Assembly: GCA_028023455.1 (NCBI GenBank)
Contig: JAQFVV010000185.1
Span: 684,001-748,000 of the forward strand
Reading direction: 5' to 3'
Length of the DNA: 64,000 nucleotides
Origin: Epiperipatus broadwayi
Lineage: Eukaryota; Onychophora; Udeonychophora; Euonychophora; Peripatidae
The position numbers were made by a program, and so were the translations under genes. This document shows, one piece after another, positions 24,991 through 37,091 of this stretch. The stretch's first letter is position 1. Each line of letters begins with the position of its first letter. The notes under the pieces were generated by a model. The model saw only the letters and a program-made list of their open reading frames with translations. It ran no database searches and had not been told where the DNA came from.

Positions 24991-25515
24991 TGATATTTTC
25001 ACAATTTCTTTTTCCATAGATTTAATATTTTCAGTGGCCATGATCTTCTCAGCTAATTATTTTACATCTTTATTTAAAAATGCACACTTTTATTCAGCAT
25101 TCAGAAAGTGCAATATTTTATTCAATCTTTTATAATGCATTTTATTTATTGATAGATGCTCTTATAAAAAAAAAATCATTTAACTTTACAAATGTTTATT
25201 TTTTATATAGCCATTTTTTAAAAGCAAAATTATGAATGTTTTATAATTTATAGTAAATTTTATTTAAGCTTATTTAAAATCTTTTCTCTCTTTATTGGAT
25301 TTTTTAATAGGAATCTGCTAATATGTTATGAAAATAATAGATATTGGAAGAAAAATAACTAGGAATAGTAATAATGATTTTTTTTAGATTGATGAACTAA
25401 ACAAAATATGTTTTTTTTTGTCCCAAATGTTTTTGTTGGAATTGACCAAATGTAAAAATTATACCAGAGTTTGAATGTCCATTTTAAAAGTCTCATTGCA
25501 TTTTAGGACTAATTA
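24991..25515. other. AT-rich intergenic DNA
   Basis: Nothing recognisable. Confidence 0.6.
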
Positions 25516-25517
25516 AC

Positions 25518-25905
25518 TAATGTGGACTTTGAGCTGTCCATCATCAGATTTTTAATGAAGTGGATGGCTGATGAGTTGTGGCATAGAGTGGATTGATGCC
25601 AATCCATTAAAGTATGAATATTGGCTATCTTAATATAAGCTGAACATTGATTGTATATATGTGAGGAGATGATAATCTGAACCAACTGACGAGTTCTAGT
25701 TTAGCATGAAATGCGTATATTGGTGATTATTTATTTTTTTAACATATGTGTAATCAAGTGTGTCAGCAGTATGAGATAGCATGGATAGTTGAGGGTCATA
25801 TGAAAGTCTCAGTTCAACCCCCTATATATTACATATTGGAGTGCAGGTATGAAAAAACCTGTACTATAGAAAACAATCATATATTAAAAAATAGTGCTGT
25901 AAGAT
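25518..25905 (+). repeat. SINE-like/retrozyme-like repeat with hammerhead, copy 1
   Basis: A non-coding unit whose neighbour, copy 2, starts about 485 bases downstream in the same orientation. In order it has a 5' region (GTCCATCATCAGATTTT, TCTTAATATAAGCTGA), a hammerhead ribozyme (25672-25730), a segment ACATATGTGTAATCAAGTGT, and a tRNA-like segment with an A-box-like TAGCATGGATAGTTG and B-box-like AGTTCAACCCCC. It ends in a tail (GTGCAGGTATGAAAAAACC). Further copies or fragments lie near 3.2, 29.56, 62.2 and 62.8 kb. Known parallels are the schistosome SINE-like repeats with hammerheads and animal retrozymes; membership is inferred. Confidence 0.7.
25672..25730 (+). ncRNA. Hammerhead ribozyme (type I), copy 1
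   Basis: Core CTGACGA (25686-25692), helix II GTTCT/AGCAT with one mismatch and loop AGTTT, then GAA plus A15.1 (25708-25711). Helix III is the self-complementary ATGCGTAT, and the cleavage position is A25719 after T25718. Helix I is ACCAA (25681-25685) with TTGGT (25720-25724), a three-base bulge TGA, then ATAATC (25672-25677) with GATTAT (25725-25730). All invariant core residues are present. The very short palindromic helix III suggests cleavage as a dimer, as reported for PLE and retrozyme hammerheads. Confidence 0.72.
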
Positions 25906-26000
25906 TTTCCCATGCTTCATAAATGTATGTAAATGGATTATGTCCTGTACATGAGGGTCCGAGTGACTTATGGTTAACATGGATAAGATGAGAAGGTTGA

Positions 26001-26395
26001 CACCAATATGGGCTTTGAGTGGTCCATCATCAGATTTTCAATGAAATGTATGACTGAAGAGATGTGGAGTGAAGTGGATTGAAGCCTGTCCATTAAAGTA
26101 TACATTTTTTTCTATCTTAATATAAGCTGAGCATTGATTGTATTTATGTGTGGGGATGATAATCTCGACAAACTGATGAGTGCTGGTTTAGCATGAAAGA
26201 CATATATTGGTAATTATTTATCTTTTCTACATATGTGTAATTAAGTGTGTCTGCAGTATGAAATAGCATGGATAGTTGACAGTCATGTGAAAGTATAAAT
26301 TCAAACCCCCTATATATTACATATTGAAGTGCAGGTATAAAAAAGTCTGTACTGTAGAAAAAAATTCATATATTAAAACTTAGTGAGTTTTGTAA
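26001..26395 (+). repeat. SINE-like/retrozyme-like repeat with hammerhead, copy 2
   Basis: Same organisation and orientation as copy 1: GGTCCATCATCAGATTTT, then the ribozyme, then ACATATGTGTAATTAAGTGT, a tRNA-like segment with TAGCATGGATAGTTGACAG and ATTCAAACCCCC, and tail GTGCAGGTATAAAAAAGTC. The ribozyme cleavage sites of the two copies are 487 bases apart. Confidence 0.68.
26158..26217 (+). ncRNA. Hammerhead ribozyme, copy 2 (partly decayed)
   Basis: Core CTGATGA (26173-26179), a five-pair helix II GTGCT/AGCAT around loop GGTTT, then GAAA (26195-26198), are all intact. Helix III (AGACATAT) is weakened and helix I has mismatches at two positions compared with copy 1. Slow or no cleavage is likely. 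Confidence 0.55.
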
Positions 26396-26399
26396 AATC

Positions 26400-29300
26400 T
26401 TTAGAAGACTAACAAAAATGTTGTCACACTTAGGAACTAAATACTTTATAATTAATAATCTCATCTTTATCACATTTGTTGTTTGATAGTGTTACTGTAT
26501 TGGTAACAGATATAATTTGGGAAATACCATCACATTCCCATGCATGAATAAAAATTGCATTGCGATGCAGAAGCAAATTTTTCCTTAAAAATTAGGTTAT
26601 ATTAATGTGTTGTTTTGCTTTTTTAAAAGCTTATCAAAAGCCTTACAATATTCACTCTCACTTGTGTCACCAATTATTTTAGAAATTGCAAGAAATAGGC
26701 TTTTTTAAATGCCATTTATCTGGTTTATCCTCCCATTTTTCTGTTTTATTCTCAAAATATGATTTTGAAAAATGCTTAAGCCATCTTTGAAATTGCTCTT
26801 TGCAGTCTTACCACAAAAAGAAATTAATGCACGACTTAGTTATCTTTATGTTTGCAGTTCTTTAAATGATTGCTCTAATTGTATTGCTGATTATGAATGT
26901 TACTCATTTAAAATATTTTCATTTTTTTAAAAATAGAAACAAGTTTTATTGTATTTTCTGAAAACTCCCTTTTTATTTGAAAATTTTTGCTACATAAAGA
27001 CATCTACCCAACTATAGATTCATTTATATAGATATTTATTTAGAGTTTTTTTGGAGGGGAAAAAACCCAGAAGATTTTTTGTTCATATTAAGTTATATCT
27101 TATTTATTTTTTGACAGTATATATTCTATCTATTTTTTTTTCTTTTTTTTTAAAGCTACATACAATTGGCTTTAAAATAAAGACACCGAAATATATATTT
27201 TCTAAAATAATGTAATGTTATTAGACAAAAAAATTGGTTGATTTGAGTTAAAATTTCTAAACTGATTAATTTTTCTAAAATATTGGATGATTAGTAGTAG
27301 AGAATGGGGTTAATGCATTGGTAAAGTAAAATCAGTACCTTCAATTAAAAGAAAGCTATTTAGAAACTAATGATATGATATAGTGTAAAATATATTCTTT
27401 TTAAATAAAGTCGGAAGTTTGTGCTCAAATTCTGTAAGCCAAATTAAACATTTCACTTTCAAAACGTTTATGTGATGTGATGTGATGTATTACGGCCATT
27501 AATTTTACTCAATGCTTACCTTTTAACATCTAGAATAGATATTTCTATTACCTGCACAAAATCAAAACACAATATTTTAAATAAACTTTAATTTACTTTT
27601 TTATTCATTTTAATAATAAAAAAAATATTCATATAAATTAAATTAATCTGTTACTTATTGTTTTTTTTCTCCACATTCTTAATTAACTTCACGATTTTTA
27701 TTAGCATGCTGAATTGTTATATAATTTTTGCACTAAACTTTACCTCCAGCACTTTTAAATATAATTTATTGCAGTCAATTAAGTTTTAAATATTCACATA
27801 AAATTCGTGAAATGCATAAAATTAAAGTTTGAATAGCAATTTTATAGAAACTAAATTGTTAATAATTAATTCATTAAATATATTTTGTCTTTACAAATCT
27901 ATATATCCAAACATACATAAATATATGCAGAGAATTCCATAAATTATTATAAAAAATTATGACTTTCTTTTATTACATAATGAATTCGATGAATGTTCAA
28001 TAGATAAAACATATAAAAACAATCAAGTTAAAAAGAACATGGATTTACTGTAAAGCACTGTTAAAAAATTAAAAATCTATGACCACAAGATATTTTTCAG
28101 AATAATATGTACAATTTTATCATTAATATGATAAACAGTAACAGTCAATCAAACAACACTAAGCTGTGATAGTTCTAATAACGTGTTCCAGAGTGAATAC
28201 CTGTCAAAGTATGTTTGGAATTTGAAGCTACTGTGATGGAAAAAAAATTGCATTATTTTCATGAATGGTCATCATCTGATTTAAACTAATGATAACAAAT
28301 AACTGGAAAACATAGCCATGAATATATCTCATGACATATAACTCTGCTATACTGCAACTTTGTAATGACTTATGATTAATGGGAGTAATAAAAAATTACT
28401 AGAAGTTCAAGCTTACTTTTTCTAATTATATAATATATTAAAAAAAGTTCAGTATCATATCTACAATATTCCTTTATTGTTATCAAAAATGTCCAACTGT
28501 TTTTGGTCTTGATATACAGGATCTATTTGCACAGAGACATGATTATATTTGTGTAAAATTGATTCACATACGAATAGAGTTAGCTTTATGATATTCAGTT
28601 TATTGTTGTTTACATTATAACATGATTGAGCTGCTTTATTTAATAAAACATATCACCTTTAAATTAATTTATTCAAGCGTATTGCTCCATATATTTTGAT
28701 TTTTTTTTACACACATACACACATATAAATTTTATTTAAGTAGTAAATTTTGTATGTTTTTAATGTTTTAAAAATGACATGTCATATGAAAACTAGATAT
28801 GTTATTTTCTTAGATTGTATTTTAAATGGTAAATTTCAGTCTTTAAAAAATTCCACAATGTTGTCTTTTCTTATAAAATTTAAAATAATCAATCTTAAAC
28901 AAAATTGAAATAGACAACTATATCAATATATTTCCTCTTTTATAATCACATGACTCTATAGCAACTTTACCAAATGGACATTTTTAACATTGTACTACAA
29001 TATAAATAATTACCCAAATATATCTTTTAATAAATACTACTTAAAATTTAAAAAATAAATACTTTTCTCAGGTATTTAGTATTCTTAATATATTTTTAAG
29101 TAAATATTTTCTAACATAATGTTTCTTACTAAAAAAAAACTAATTAAGTATAAATTGATTTGTGTTTTAAACTAAGGCTAGAAATTTTAAAAATAATGTT
29201 GATTAATGATTTATATCAGGGTTACAAATCTTTTATAATTATTTACATAAAATAAGAAAAATAAATGTATGGATATAAAATTTATCCATTTTTTCCTAGG

Positions 29301-29545
29301 ATAGGATCATGTAAAAAAAAAATTTATGTACATCATCTTACCTTATATCTTTGTATTTTAGATAATTATAGTAACAATAATGATGCATTTAATCCAACTA
29401 GATTTATGTGTGATCTATGACTGTTATTTGATAATTATGCAGTGAAGATGTTTCTTTAATAATGACAAAAGAGAAATATTAAAATTAACAATTGCTTTAA
29501 TATACAATATAAAATAAATTATAAACAAATAATAAAAAACACAAT
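26400..29545. other. AT-rich intergenic DNA
   Basis: No gene, RNA or repeat boundary recognised. Short direct repeats TGTGATG lie near 27474. Confidence 0.6.
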
Positions 29546-29547
29546 TA

Positions 29548-29605
29548 ATTATATTACATATTGGAGTGCAGGTATAAAAACACCCTGTACTGTAGAAAAA
29601 ATTAA
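29548..29605 (+). repeat. Tail fragment of the hammerhead-bearing repeat
   Basis: The text ATATTACATATTGGAGTGCA followed by GGTATAAAAA and CTGTACTGTAGAAAAAA matches the 3' tail of the copies at 25.85 and 26.33 kb. Confidence 0.6.
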
Positions 29606-30347
29606 TTATAGAAAATTATAAAAATACCTAATAAATATTAGTATTTGTTTTCTAGATCTAATATAAGCTTGGGATATAAAGTGTTAAATCATACAATGTT
29701 GCAAAGATACTAACACTGTAATCAGAGTTGGTTGCATATTATTTAAAAACAAATCCTCAATTTAAATACTGAAAGATGATGATGATGATGATAATAATAA
29801 TAAATGTTTTATGTCTGTCCTTAACTAGTTTGTTTCAATAACTAATCAATAATTAAACAGCCTTGCATAGGAACACTGGAGAAGTTTTCACTTCTTTAAA
29901 AGAAACCATCAAAATTATTGCTTAGCTTTTTTAAATGATATTTAAAACATATATGATTTATTTATTACACCTTAAGATTCATTACTGGATTTATTTGTAA
30001 AATATATAACTAGTATCATCAGGATGCCTTAATGCATACTATAGCATTTTCCAAAGATATACTAACACAAAGGAGTGATGCATAAAATATTCCTTATAGA
30101 CTCAATTATCTAACTAAGGATAATTAACTCCTTATAAATTTGAAGTTGAAACTTAAGACATCATAAAACATAATAATTTCAACACAGCAAAATTTTATCC
30201 AAATGTAAGAAGTACTTACATTAATACAACCTAGTCCTAATGTAAATCATATATTTAATCATATCTAATATCATAAATAATAAAATTAATGAAAGTATTA
30301 CCTGTACATTTATGCAATAATATCTGGGAAACTATACTTCTTTATTA
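29606..30347. other. AT-rich intergenic DNA
   Basis: A short GATGAT/AATAAT microsatellite lies at about 29776-29803; nothing else is recognised. Confidence 0.6.
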
Positions 30348-30439
<92 letters not shown>

Positions 30440-30461
30440 TATATATATATATATATATATA
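30348..30461. repeat. (TAG)n then (TA)n microsatellite, 5' flank of LINE-A
   Basis: About 30 TAG units (30348-30437) followed by 12 TA units, directly abutting the 5' end of LINE-A. The same TAG repeat abuts the 3' end of the LINE at 36728. Confidence 0.95.
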
Positions 30462-30462
30462 G

Positions 30463-30646
30463 ACAAGATGGCGGACAAGCAGTAATTCTTGCTAGCATTG
30501 CTCAGTTTTATTTGCTTTCCTTATTTATTGTGAAATCTGTATCCTGAAAACGTTTGAATCAAGTTATAAACCTATCACTGACACACTGTGAGGCAGTGGG
30601 GTAAGTAAACCCTTGTGCTATTGTAGATAATTCTTTTATTGTTTTG
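30463..30646 (+). promoter_or_regulatory. LINE-A 5' UTR with AAGATGGCGG motif
   Basis: The motif sits within the first dozen bases of the element, the position at which YY1 directs L1 initiation in mammals. About 170 bases follow before the first ATG (30647). There is no TATA box, as expected for an internal LINE promoter. Confidence 0.6.
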
Positions 30647-32302
30647 ATGGATTACAACGAACCATCAAATACGTTACAAATGGCATCTTCTAACGGCCAA
30701 ATTGAAAAATCCAAATCTAATCCTTCCTTAAATCATCCTACTATTAATCAAAATTCACAATCTTTAGTTCATAGTAACCAAATGTATTCCATATCAACTA
30801 AATCAATTAATAATTGTGATCTCTTTTCCACACAAAATTTGGAAGTTAATGTTGACTCTGACGCAGAAATACGAGGGCCTAGAAACAACACGCTAAATGT
30901 TTCTGCATCAAGCAACACAACTCAAAATTCTATTAATTCATCACTATTCATAAACTCCATACAATCAAATGTGAAAATAGGAGGGCTCATGTACAATGAG
31001 CATGAATATCCAGAGCTTACAGTAGCGAGTCAAGATCAAGTGAAAGAAAACAAGGAAAATAGTCAATCAAAATCAGAGCCTATAACAACAAAACAATTTC
31101 AAGTACAAAATAATGGAGAAAATAATCACTTTTCACAAAACTCAATATACAGTAGAACACCTAATGAAAATAGTAACACTTACGCCAGAATCGTTAGGTC
31201 CTCCCCTTCATCGCCTATCACCGGTGGTATTACCACTTCTGATTCTTTGGCAGAAGTGATGGGCCTTGACGATGAAATGGAAGTTTGCTGTTTAGATGAC
31301 GAATCTACAGAAGAACAGCCTCAAAGTATTACTCCTGAAGTATACGATCAAATTAATACCAAATTTAACGAAACAATACCAGCTAGTCTTCTTAACTCGT
31401 TCAAAAAATTCGAAAACAATAAAACTGTCATTATGATGGTTACTAATTCTAAATGCGATCTTGGTCATTTTCCTTTCTATGAATTCTACCAGATGTTAAC
31501 AGATAAGAATCTGTGGTCACACATATATAAAGTTCTAATGCATCCGAACAACAGATACCTTTGTTTGGAGTTCCACAATAGGACTCAACAACAAATCTTT
31601 TGAAAACACATTAAATTTCTGGGGAAAAGAATAATTTGTTACATTGACACCAGTCGCCCCCTACATTTGTACGGGAGAATTAAAAATTGTCATGTTGATT
31701 TTAATGAAGCTGATTTACAGTTGCTAATGAAAGATTATGGCAAAGTTATAAATTTCTCATATCTTAATCACAGAAAAGCAGTTATTCCCGTATTTTCTAA
31801 CACCGCTTTATTTAGTTTAATTATGAAAAAAGATATTACTCCATACGACATTCCTACGACGCATGATACTGAGGTGTCACCACTGGTAATAACGTTTAGG
31901 GGCATTCCACCTCAATGTTTTGAATGCAAACTTAGAATGCATTTGGTTAACGACTGTCCTAATAAATATTGTAACAAATGTGGATTCAAAATCACCAAGC
32001 TACACAACTGCTCAAATAATATAAATGCAAAAAACTAACTAACCACATACCCGCAAAAAAATAATGGTAATTGTATTGTATCACAAACAAATCAAATTAC
32101 CACCCAAGAACCAAATACACACACACACTCGACAATAATTTCACATACTAATACTGGCTTTCTTACAACATATAACACAGTCCTAAAATCCACTCTTGCA
32201 ACCAGGTCGGAGTCTATACCTTCTTTTAACACTGATCAACAGTCAAGTATGGAAAGTAGCGCTGGGTTGCTAACATCATTTAATACTGACAGCAATCCAT
32301 GA
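30647..32302 (+). pseudogene. LINE-A ORF1 (RNA-binding protein), N-terminal and central part
   Basis: ATG at 30647 (MDYNEPSNTL). About 200 residues are low-complexity and rich in Ser and Asn, followed by an acidic patch (GLDDEMEVCCLDDESTEEQ). After an in-frame TGA (31601-31603) the same frame continues with LYGRIKNCHVDFNEADLQLL and a zinc knuckle CFECKLRMHLVNDC (C-x2-C-x4-H-x4-C) plus a second cysteine cluster CNKCGFKITKLHNC. A TAA at 32036-32038 follows, then open frame to 32302. LINE ORF1 proteins coat the element RNA. The frame shifts near 32299. Confidence 0.8.
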
Positions 32303-32730
32303 GTGAGGCCAGTCCACTAGAATCCACTAACCATTTAGAATCTTCTGCTGACTCCATGTCAACAATGACTGAAAGTAGTAATTCTTTTCAAAATGCTAAG
32401 AAAAACAAGAGAAAAAATAAAAACAATGGAGCAATTCCAAAGGTCGATCCCAGTGAAAATTCAAACTGTGACAAAGATCAGGCTAACCAAGCCCCTAAAA
32501 ATAAGAACCAAAGTGTAATTTCTGCACCAGTCAAGAAAAAAATGAAGGCAACTAACACATTCCCAGTTAATAATGACAACACTGAAAACCCTTATTGTAC
32601 TAGAAAATCAATGCAGGAATCTTCTGATGAAGTTAGTCAACTTGATGTCTACAAGGTAGGCGTGGACATACATAGGAGAGCTTCCAGAGGTTCAAAGGGT
32701 GACTCATCAGTAGCCGCCCAGATAACCTAG
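32299..32730 (+). pseudogene. LINE-A ORF1 C-terminal part, shifted frame
   Basis: A 143-codon frame overlapping the previous one at ATGA. It is rich in Ser, Asn and Lys (KKNKRKNKNN) and hydrophilic like the ORF1 tail, so I read it as ORF1 after a one-base shift. An independent small ORF initiated at the overlapping ATG (32299) is the alternative. Confidence 0.55.
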
Positions 32731-33003
32731 CAATTCTAAACTTTATTATCACTATGGAATCAGTTATTCTGGTAATGATCTGTTATTGGCTTGCCGATTT
32801 GATTTATTTGGATTCCTTCTTCCTTTGCCTTGCTATGGAGCATAACCAGTCCATAGTTGGTAATCAGGTCTTTAAAACCCTCAAAAGCACTCTATTGATG
32901 GCCATAACACGTGCAATAAGTAATAATTTAGAAGAAATATTACAATTGGCATTTTGCTGATGGCCCTTGTTGTATCATTCCTCTAACTTCCTAATCAACT
33001 AAC
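32731..33003 (+). other. LINE-A inter-ORF region
   Basis: About 270 bases between ORF1 and ORF2. A 68-codon frame (32754-32960) has no recognisable domain and I do not treat it as a gene. Confidence 0.5.
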
Positions 33004-34083
33004 ATGCTTTTTTCTATAGTAGCTGTTAATGTCAGAGGGTTAAACTCTCTCCAAAGAATCTATGCAATATCCAATTGGATTGAACTACACAAACCGCATC
33101 TCTTTCTATGCACTGAAACTAAATTATTGGTAAACTCAATAATCAAGCCTGACCGATACTTTCAGAGGTTTGGATTTAATAGATTTTCCAACTCTAACAC
33201 CTCATCTGCAGGAGTTGGAATTATCAATCACCATGCTTCTTCTTTTCAATCAATAAACATACTATACTTGGAATCACATATGTGCATAACAACTTTATAT
33301 AATCAAGCTTACACAATTAACATTATCTTAGTATACTTATACAACCAACCGAGTTTCATTTATCAGCTAATCACTAATATAAATGCAATACTAGCTACCA
33401 ATCCCTTTCCCACAGTCATGATTGGGGATTTTAATATGCCATACTCTAAATTCACCTTCAAATACCTTCACCTACTAAATAAAAAACTTATGAGTGGTGA
33501 AGGATTCTTCTCATCAAACTCTATCTCATATTACACTAGGAAAAATTCCTCATTAATAGACCTTGTATTCTACTCCCCAGAATTACATTTTCTAATACAG
33601 CCATCTCTAATACCAGTTGTTTTCTCAGACCATTTGGCACTTACAGTCACTATTAAAATAAATATGCTTGTATTTGAAGCTCCATTACTAACTAATACCA
33701 CTATACTGCTTCTCAAATCCAGTGCGCCAGAAGCCATCCTTTCTGAGATTTACATTTATTTTAATAAAATTCATATACTTACTCTTCCACCAGAAGAAGC
33801 ATGGTTCAGCTTCATAAACATCATTTCATCCACGATTAAACATTACACATGGAGAAATCCGACACCTACACATATGATGAAAAAACTGGAGTTGCTACAC
33901 CAAAAAATTAGAAGCACACCAACCAATACCTGCTCTATACCTTCAATTCTACTTCTCAAGCAAGAATACAAGCAAACACAATTAGTTTTGGCTGATTACT
34001 TAGCTACCAAAAAAGCAAAATTTTTTTTAAAAAATACGCATAACTGGTTTAGACTACATATGCTGGGCACTAGGATATACTAG
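33004..34083 (+). pseudogene. LINE-A ORF2: AP-like endonuclease and linker
   Basis: ATG at 33004. APE motifs appear in order: VNVRGLNS (catalytic Asn), LCTETKLL (metal-binding Glu), IGDFNMP (Asp and Asn), SLIDLVFYSPEL, and VFSDHLALTVTI (catalytic SDH). The enzyme nicks the target to prime reverse transcription. A linker follows the endonuclease. The frame ends at a TAG (34081-34083); ORF2 then continues in the next frame, so a single-base indel lies just before 34082. Confidence 0.87.
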
Positions 34084-36226
34084 TAAAAAACTCACGCCCA
34101 CATCAGTTCTGCACAACTCAAAAATAATAACTGGGGAAGGAATGATTGCACCTTTGCTTGACTATTTTAAAAATAAGCTCCAGTCATGCCCCCATCCTAG
34201 CATGACAAATCTCAAGCTCAACAACTTTAAGGACAATCACAATATTACTAATGAAGAAATAATGAATAAAATTAAAAAGTACCCTAATAGTGCACATCCT
34301 GGAATACATGCAATTCCAAAATTTATACTAGAACACCTTAACTACTTCACTGTACCAATAATTCAAAAGATGCTCAACCATCTTTCAAACCAAATACATA
34401 TTATTTCACAATTATACCCTATCTCCCTTGTTCCCTTTCTCAAAAAACCCATTCATCCTACACCACTAAGCAATATCAGGCCAATTTCCATGTCTCCACT
34501 GGTTATTAAAGTAGCTGAAGCATTAGTTAAAGACAAAATTCAACCACTCATCCTGCAAAAAATTTTGAAGTATCAATTTGTAAAGAAGGGAAGCTCCATT
34601 CCTGAAGCACTCTTCCTTTTCAGAACCATGATTGATCAAATCAGAGTTAATAAAAAGGCAGCACCAATACTGGTCCAGCTGGATATTGAGGTGGCTTTTG
34701 ACTCCATTCCAATTGATAAGCTTTTGGGGGCTCTTGAACAGTACAACATCCCTTTATCACTTAGATGCATTCTAGAAAATCTATTGTACAATAGGTCCAT
34801 TCATATTACATTAAATGGAAAATCACCTGTCAGTTTTGTTCCACACAGCTCCATTCCACAAGGCTCGCCACTTAGTGCCCTCTTATTTATTTTCTATATT
34901 AACCCTTTGTTGATTGAAATGGAAAAAAAATTGCCACCTGTGGTTCTATCTCAAACTAATCTCCCTATAAACCACATATCCTTTATGGATGATATAGTAG
35001 TCTTCCTACCTTCCAAGAAATATATACCCATGCTAATAGACATTCTAAACAAATATACACATGACTATTCACTCAAGTTCAACACTGGTAAAATGGCAAC
35101 TTGAAATATTCTTACAGGCAAACCTAATGATTCTCTAACTAAATCCCCTCCACATTCCTTTTTGGGAATCCCTTTCCACCTGTCAGTGGGTGCCAGAAGG
35201 ACAGCCATTCAAAATCAGCTAATGGCATCAATTACTAAAATTATGAACTCTCTTTCTAGGTCCTACCTTTCAATACACAGTAAGACCACACTCATTAACA
35301 TGTTGATACTACCCAAAATTAACTATTATATGCCAGTTGTTAGTTTTACCAAGGCTTTTATTCGAAAAATAAACTCATTATGTTGCAAATTGATTTGGAA
35401 TAAGAAAGCCGTCTCAATAAGCATCAAGAACCTGCAGAAGCATACAGAGTTTAATGGATTATCATTGCACTCAATAAACACCTTCTATTACCAAAGAATA
35501 CATAATACTCTAGTTAAAATTGCCACTAATTTCCCTATTTTTCGACCATACTTAAAAATAGAACCAACTGATACACCCCCACCTAGCAAGAACAAGTTTT
35601 TAAATAAACTATTACAACATATTAATGGGAATCCAACAAACAATGAGTTCAGCACAAAGATTGATTATTGGACTGCACATCAAATCCTGAACAAGATGGA
35701 CACTCAATTATCTCTTAACAGTTTTCTCAACATAAACAATAAAGCAATTATTACTAAATATAAGTACTGGAATCTCGAACCGAAATACCTAGATTTCATG
35801 ATTAAAATCAATTTAGAAGCCTTGCCCACAAATGAATTTCTCTCAAGGAAAATGCGATATGCAAAAATAGACCCTGTGTGCTCCATCTGCAACAGAGAGG
35901 AAGAAACAATGAATCATTTTTTGCTGAACTGCTCATCACTGACAAAATATAGGCAACTGATCACCACAATCTCACACAACAATAGAATTACCATCAATAC
36001 CTTAATTGACAGTATTTCAAAAGGCTTTTTCCCAACAATCAGGATTTCTATTTATCTGCTATTTACATTATGGTTCATTAGATGCCACTTTGTATTTAAC
36101 CCCATTTCTTGCAAACTGGAGTCACTGTTCCTAAATAAATTGGAGAAAATTAAAACTAGGGATCGGCTCATTGCACCAGTTGACATAGTGGCAGCAACCT
36201 GGAGTCTAATAAAACTTTATCTCTAA
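34082..36226 (+). pseudogene. LINE-A ORF2: reverse transcriptase and C-terminal zinc knuckle
   Basis: Same frame throughout, interrupted by one TGA (35102-35104, after TGKMAT). RT blocks are HPGIHAIPKFIL, SNIRPISMSPLVIKVAEAL, QLDIEVAFDSIP (motif A), SIPQGSPLSALLFIFYINPL (motif B) and ISFMDDIVVFL (motif C, FMDD in place of the usual YADD). After the stop come FLGIPF and the thumb/connection region. The C-terminal knuckle is CSICNREEETMNHFLLNC (C-x2-C-x8-H-x4-C), as in zf-RVT of L1/Tx1-type LINEs. ORF2 in total is close to 1070 codons, a normal size. Confidence 0.87.
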
Positions 36227-36503
36227 TCAAATATAAATAAATGTAGTAATCAAAAAAGAAGAGTAAAAAATTGTTTCTACTTACTCAAGCAAGAAAACAC
36301 CAAACTACCACAAAATTAGGAATGACTAGTTGCAAGTCATTAATTGGATAATAAAAACATAATTGCAAACAATTGTAATACTGCAAGTAACAGTGACTAT
36401 CAAACATATATTAAACTTAATAATCACGCAAAACTTTAATTTAAGATGAATAAAGGAAAAAAAATGTGAAACCAGAATGTAAAATAAAATTATGTACACT
36501 TTT

Positions 36504-36706
36504 CATTGTAAAATCATATCATGTATATATTTCATTGTAGAATCAAATCATGTATATATTTCATCGTAGAATCAAATCATGTATATCTTTCATCGTAGAA
36601 TCAAATCATATATATCCTTCATTGTAGAATCAAATCATGTATATCCTTTATTGTAGAATCAAATCATGTATATCCTTAATTGTAGAATCAAATCATGTAT
36701 ATTTTT
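36504..36706 (+). repeat. 29-bp tandem repeat in the LINE-A 3' UTR (about 7 units)
   Basis: Each unit reads about ATTGTAGAATCAAATCATG followed by TATATCCTTC, with a few substitutions between units. The array ends about 20 bases before the (TAG)n tract. The RT of some LINEs recognises 3' UTR repeats or structures, and here the repeat is the last distinctive sequence before the insertion site. Confidence 0.85.
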
Positions 36707-36725
36707 ATGTAATAAATTAATTTAA

Positions 36726-37011
<286 letters not shown>

Positions 37012-37091
37012 TCTCTTCAATTCAATTCAATTTATTAGTAAACAACAGCTTACAAAGCCAAGAAAACGTTTACAATGATTAAAATTAAAAT

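Noticed and set aside
25570-25605. CTGATGAG near 25573 and related CTGAAGAG near 26054 and 62742 as extra hammerhead cores in the SINE-like family.
   Set aside because: No complementary helix II and no GAAA at the right distance; helix I is absent.
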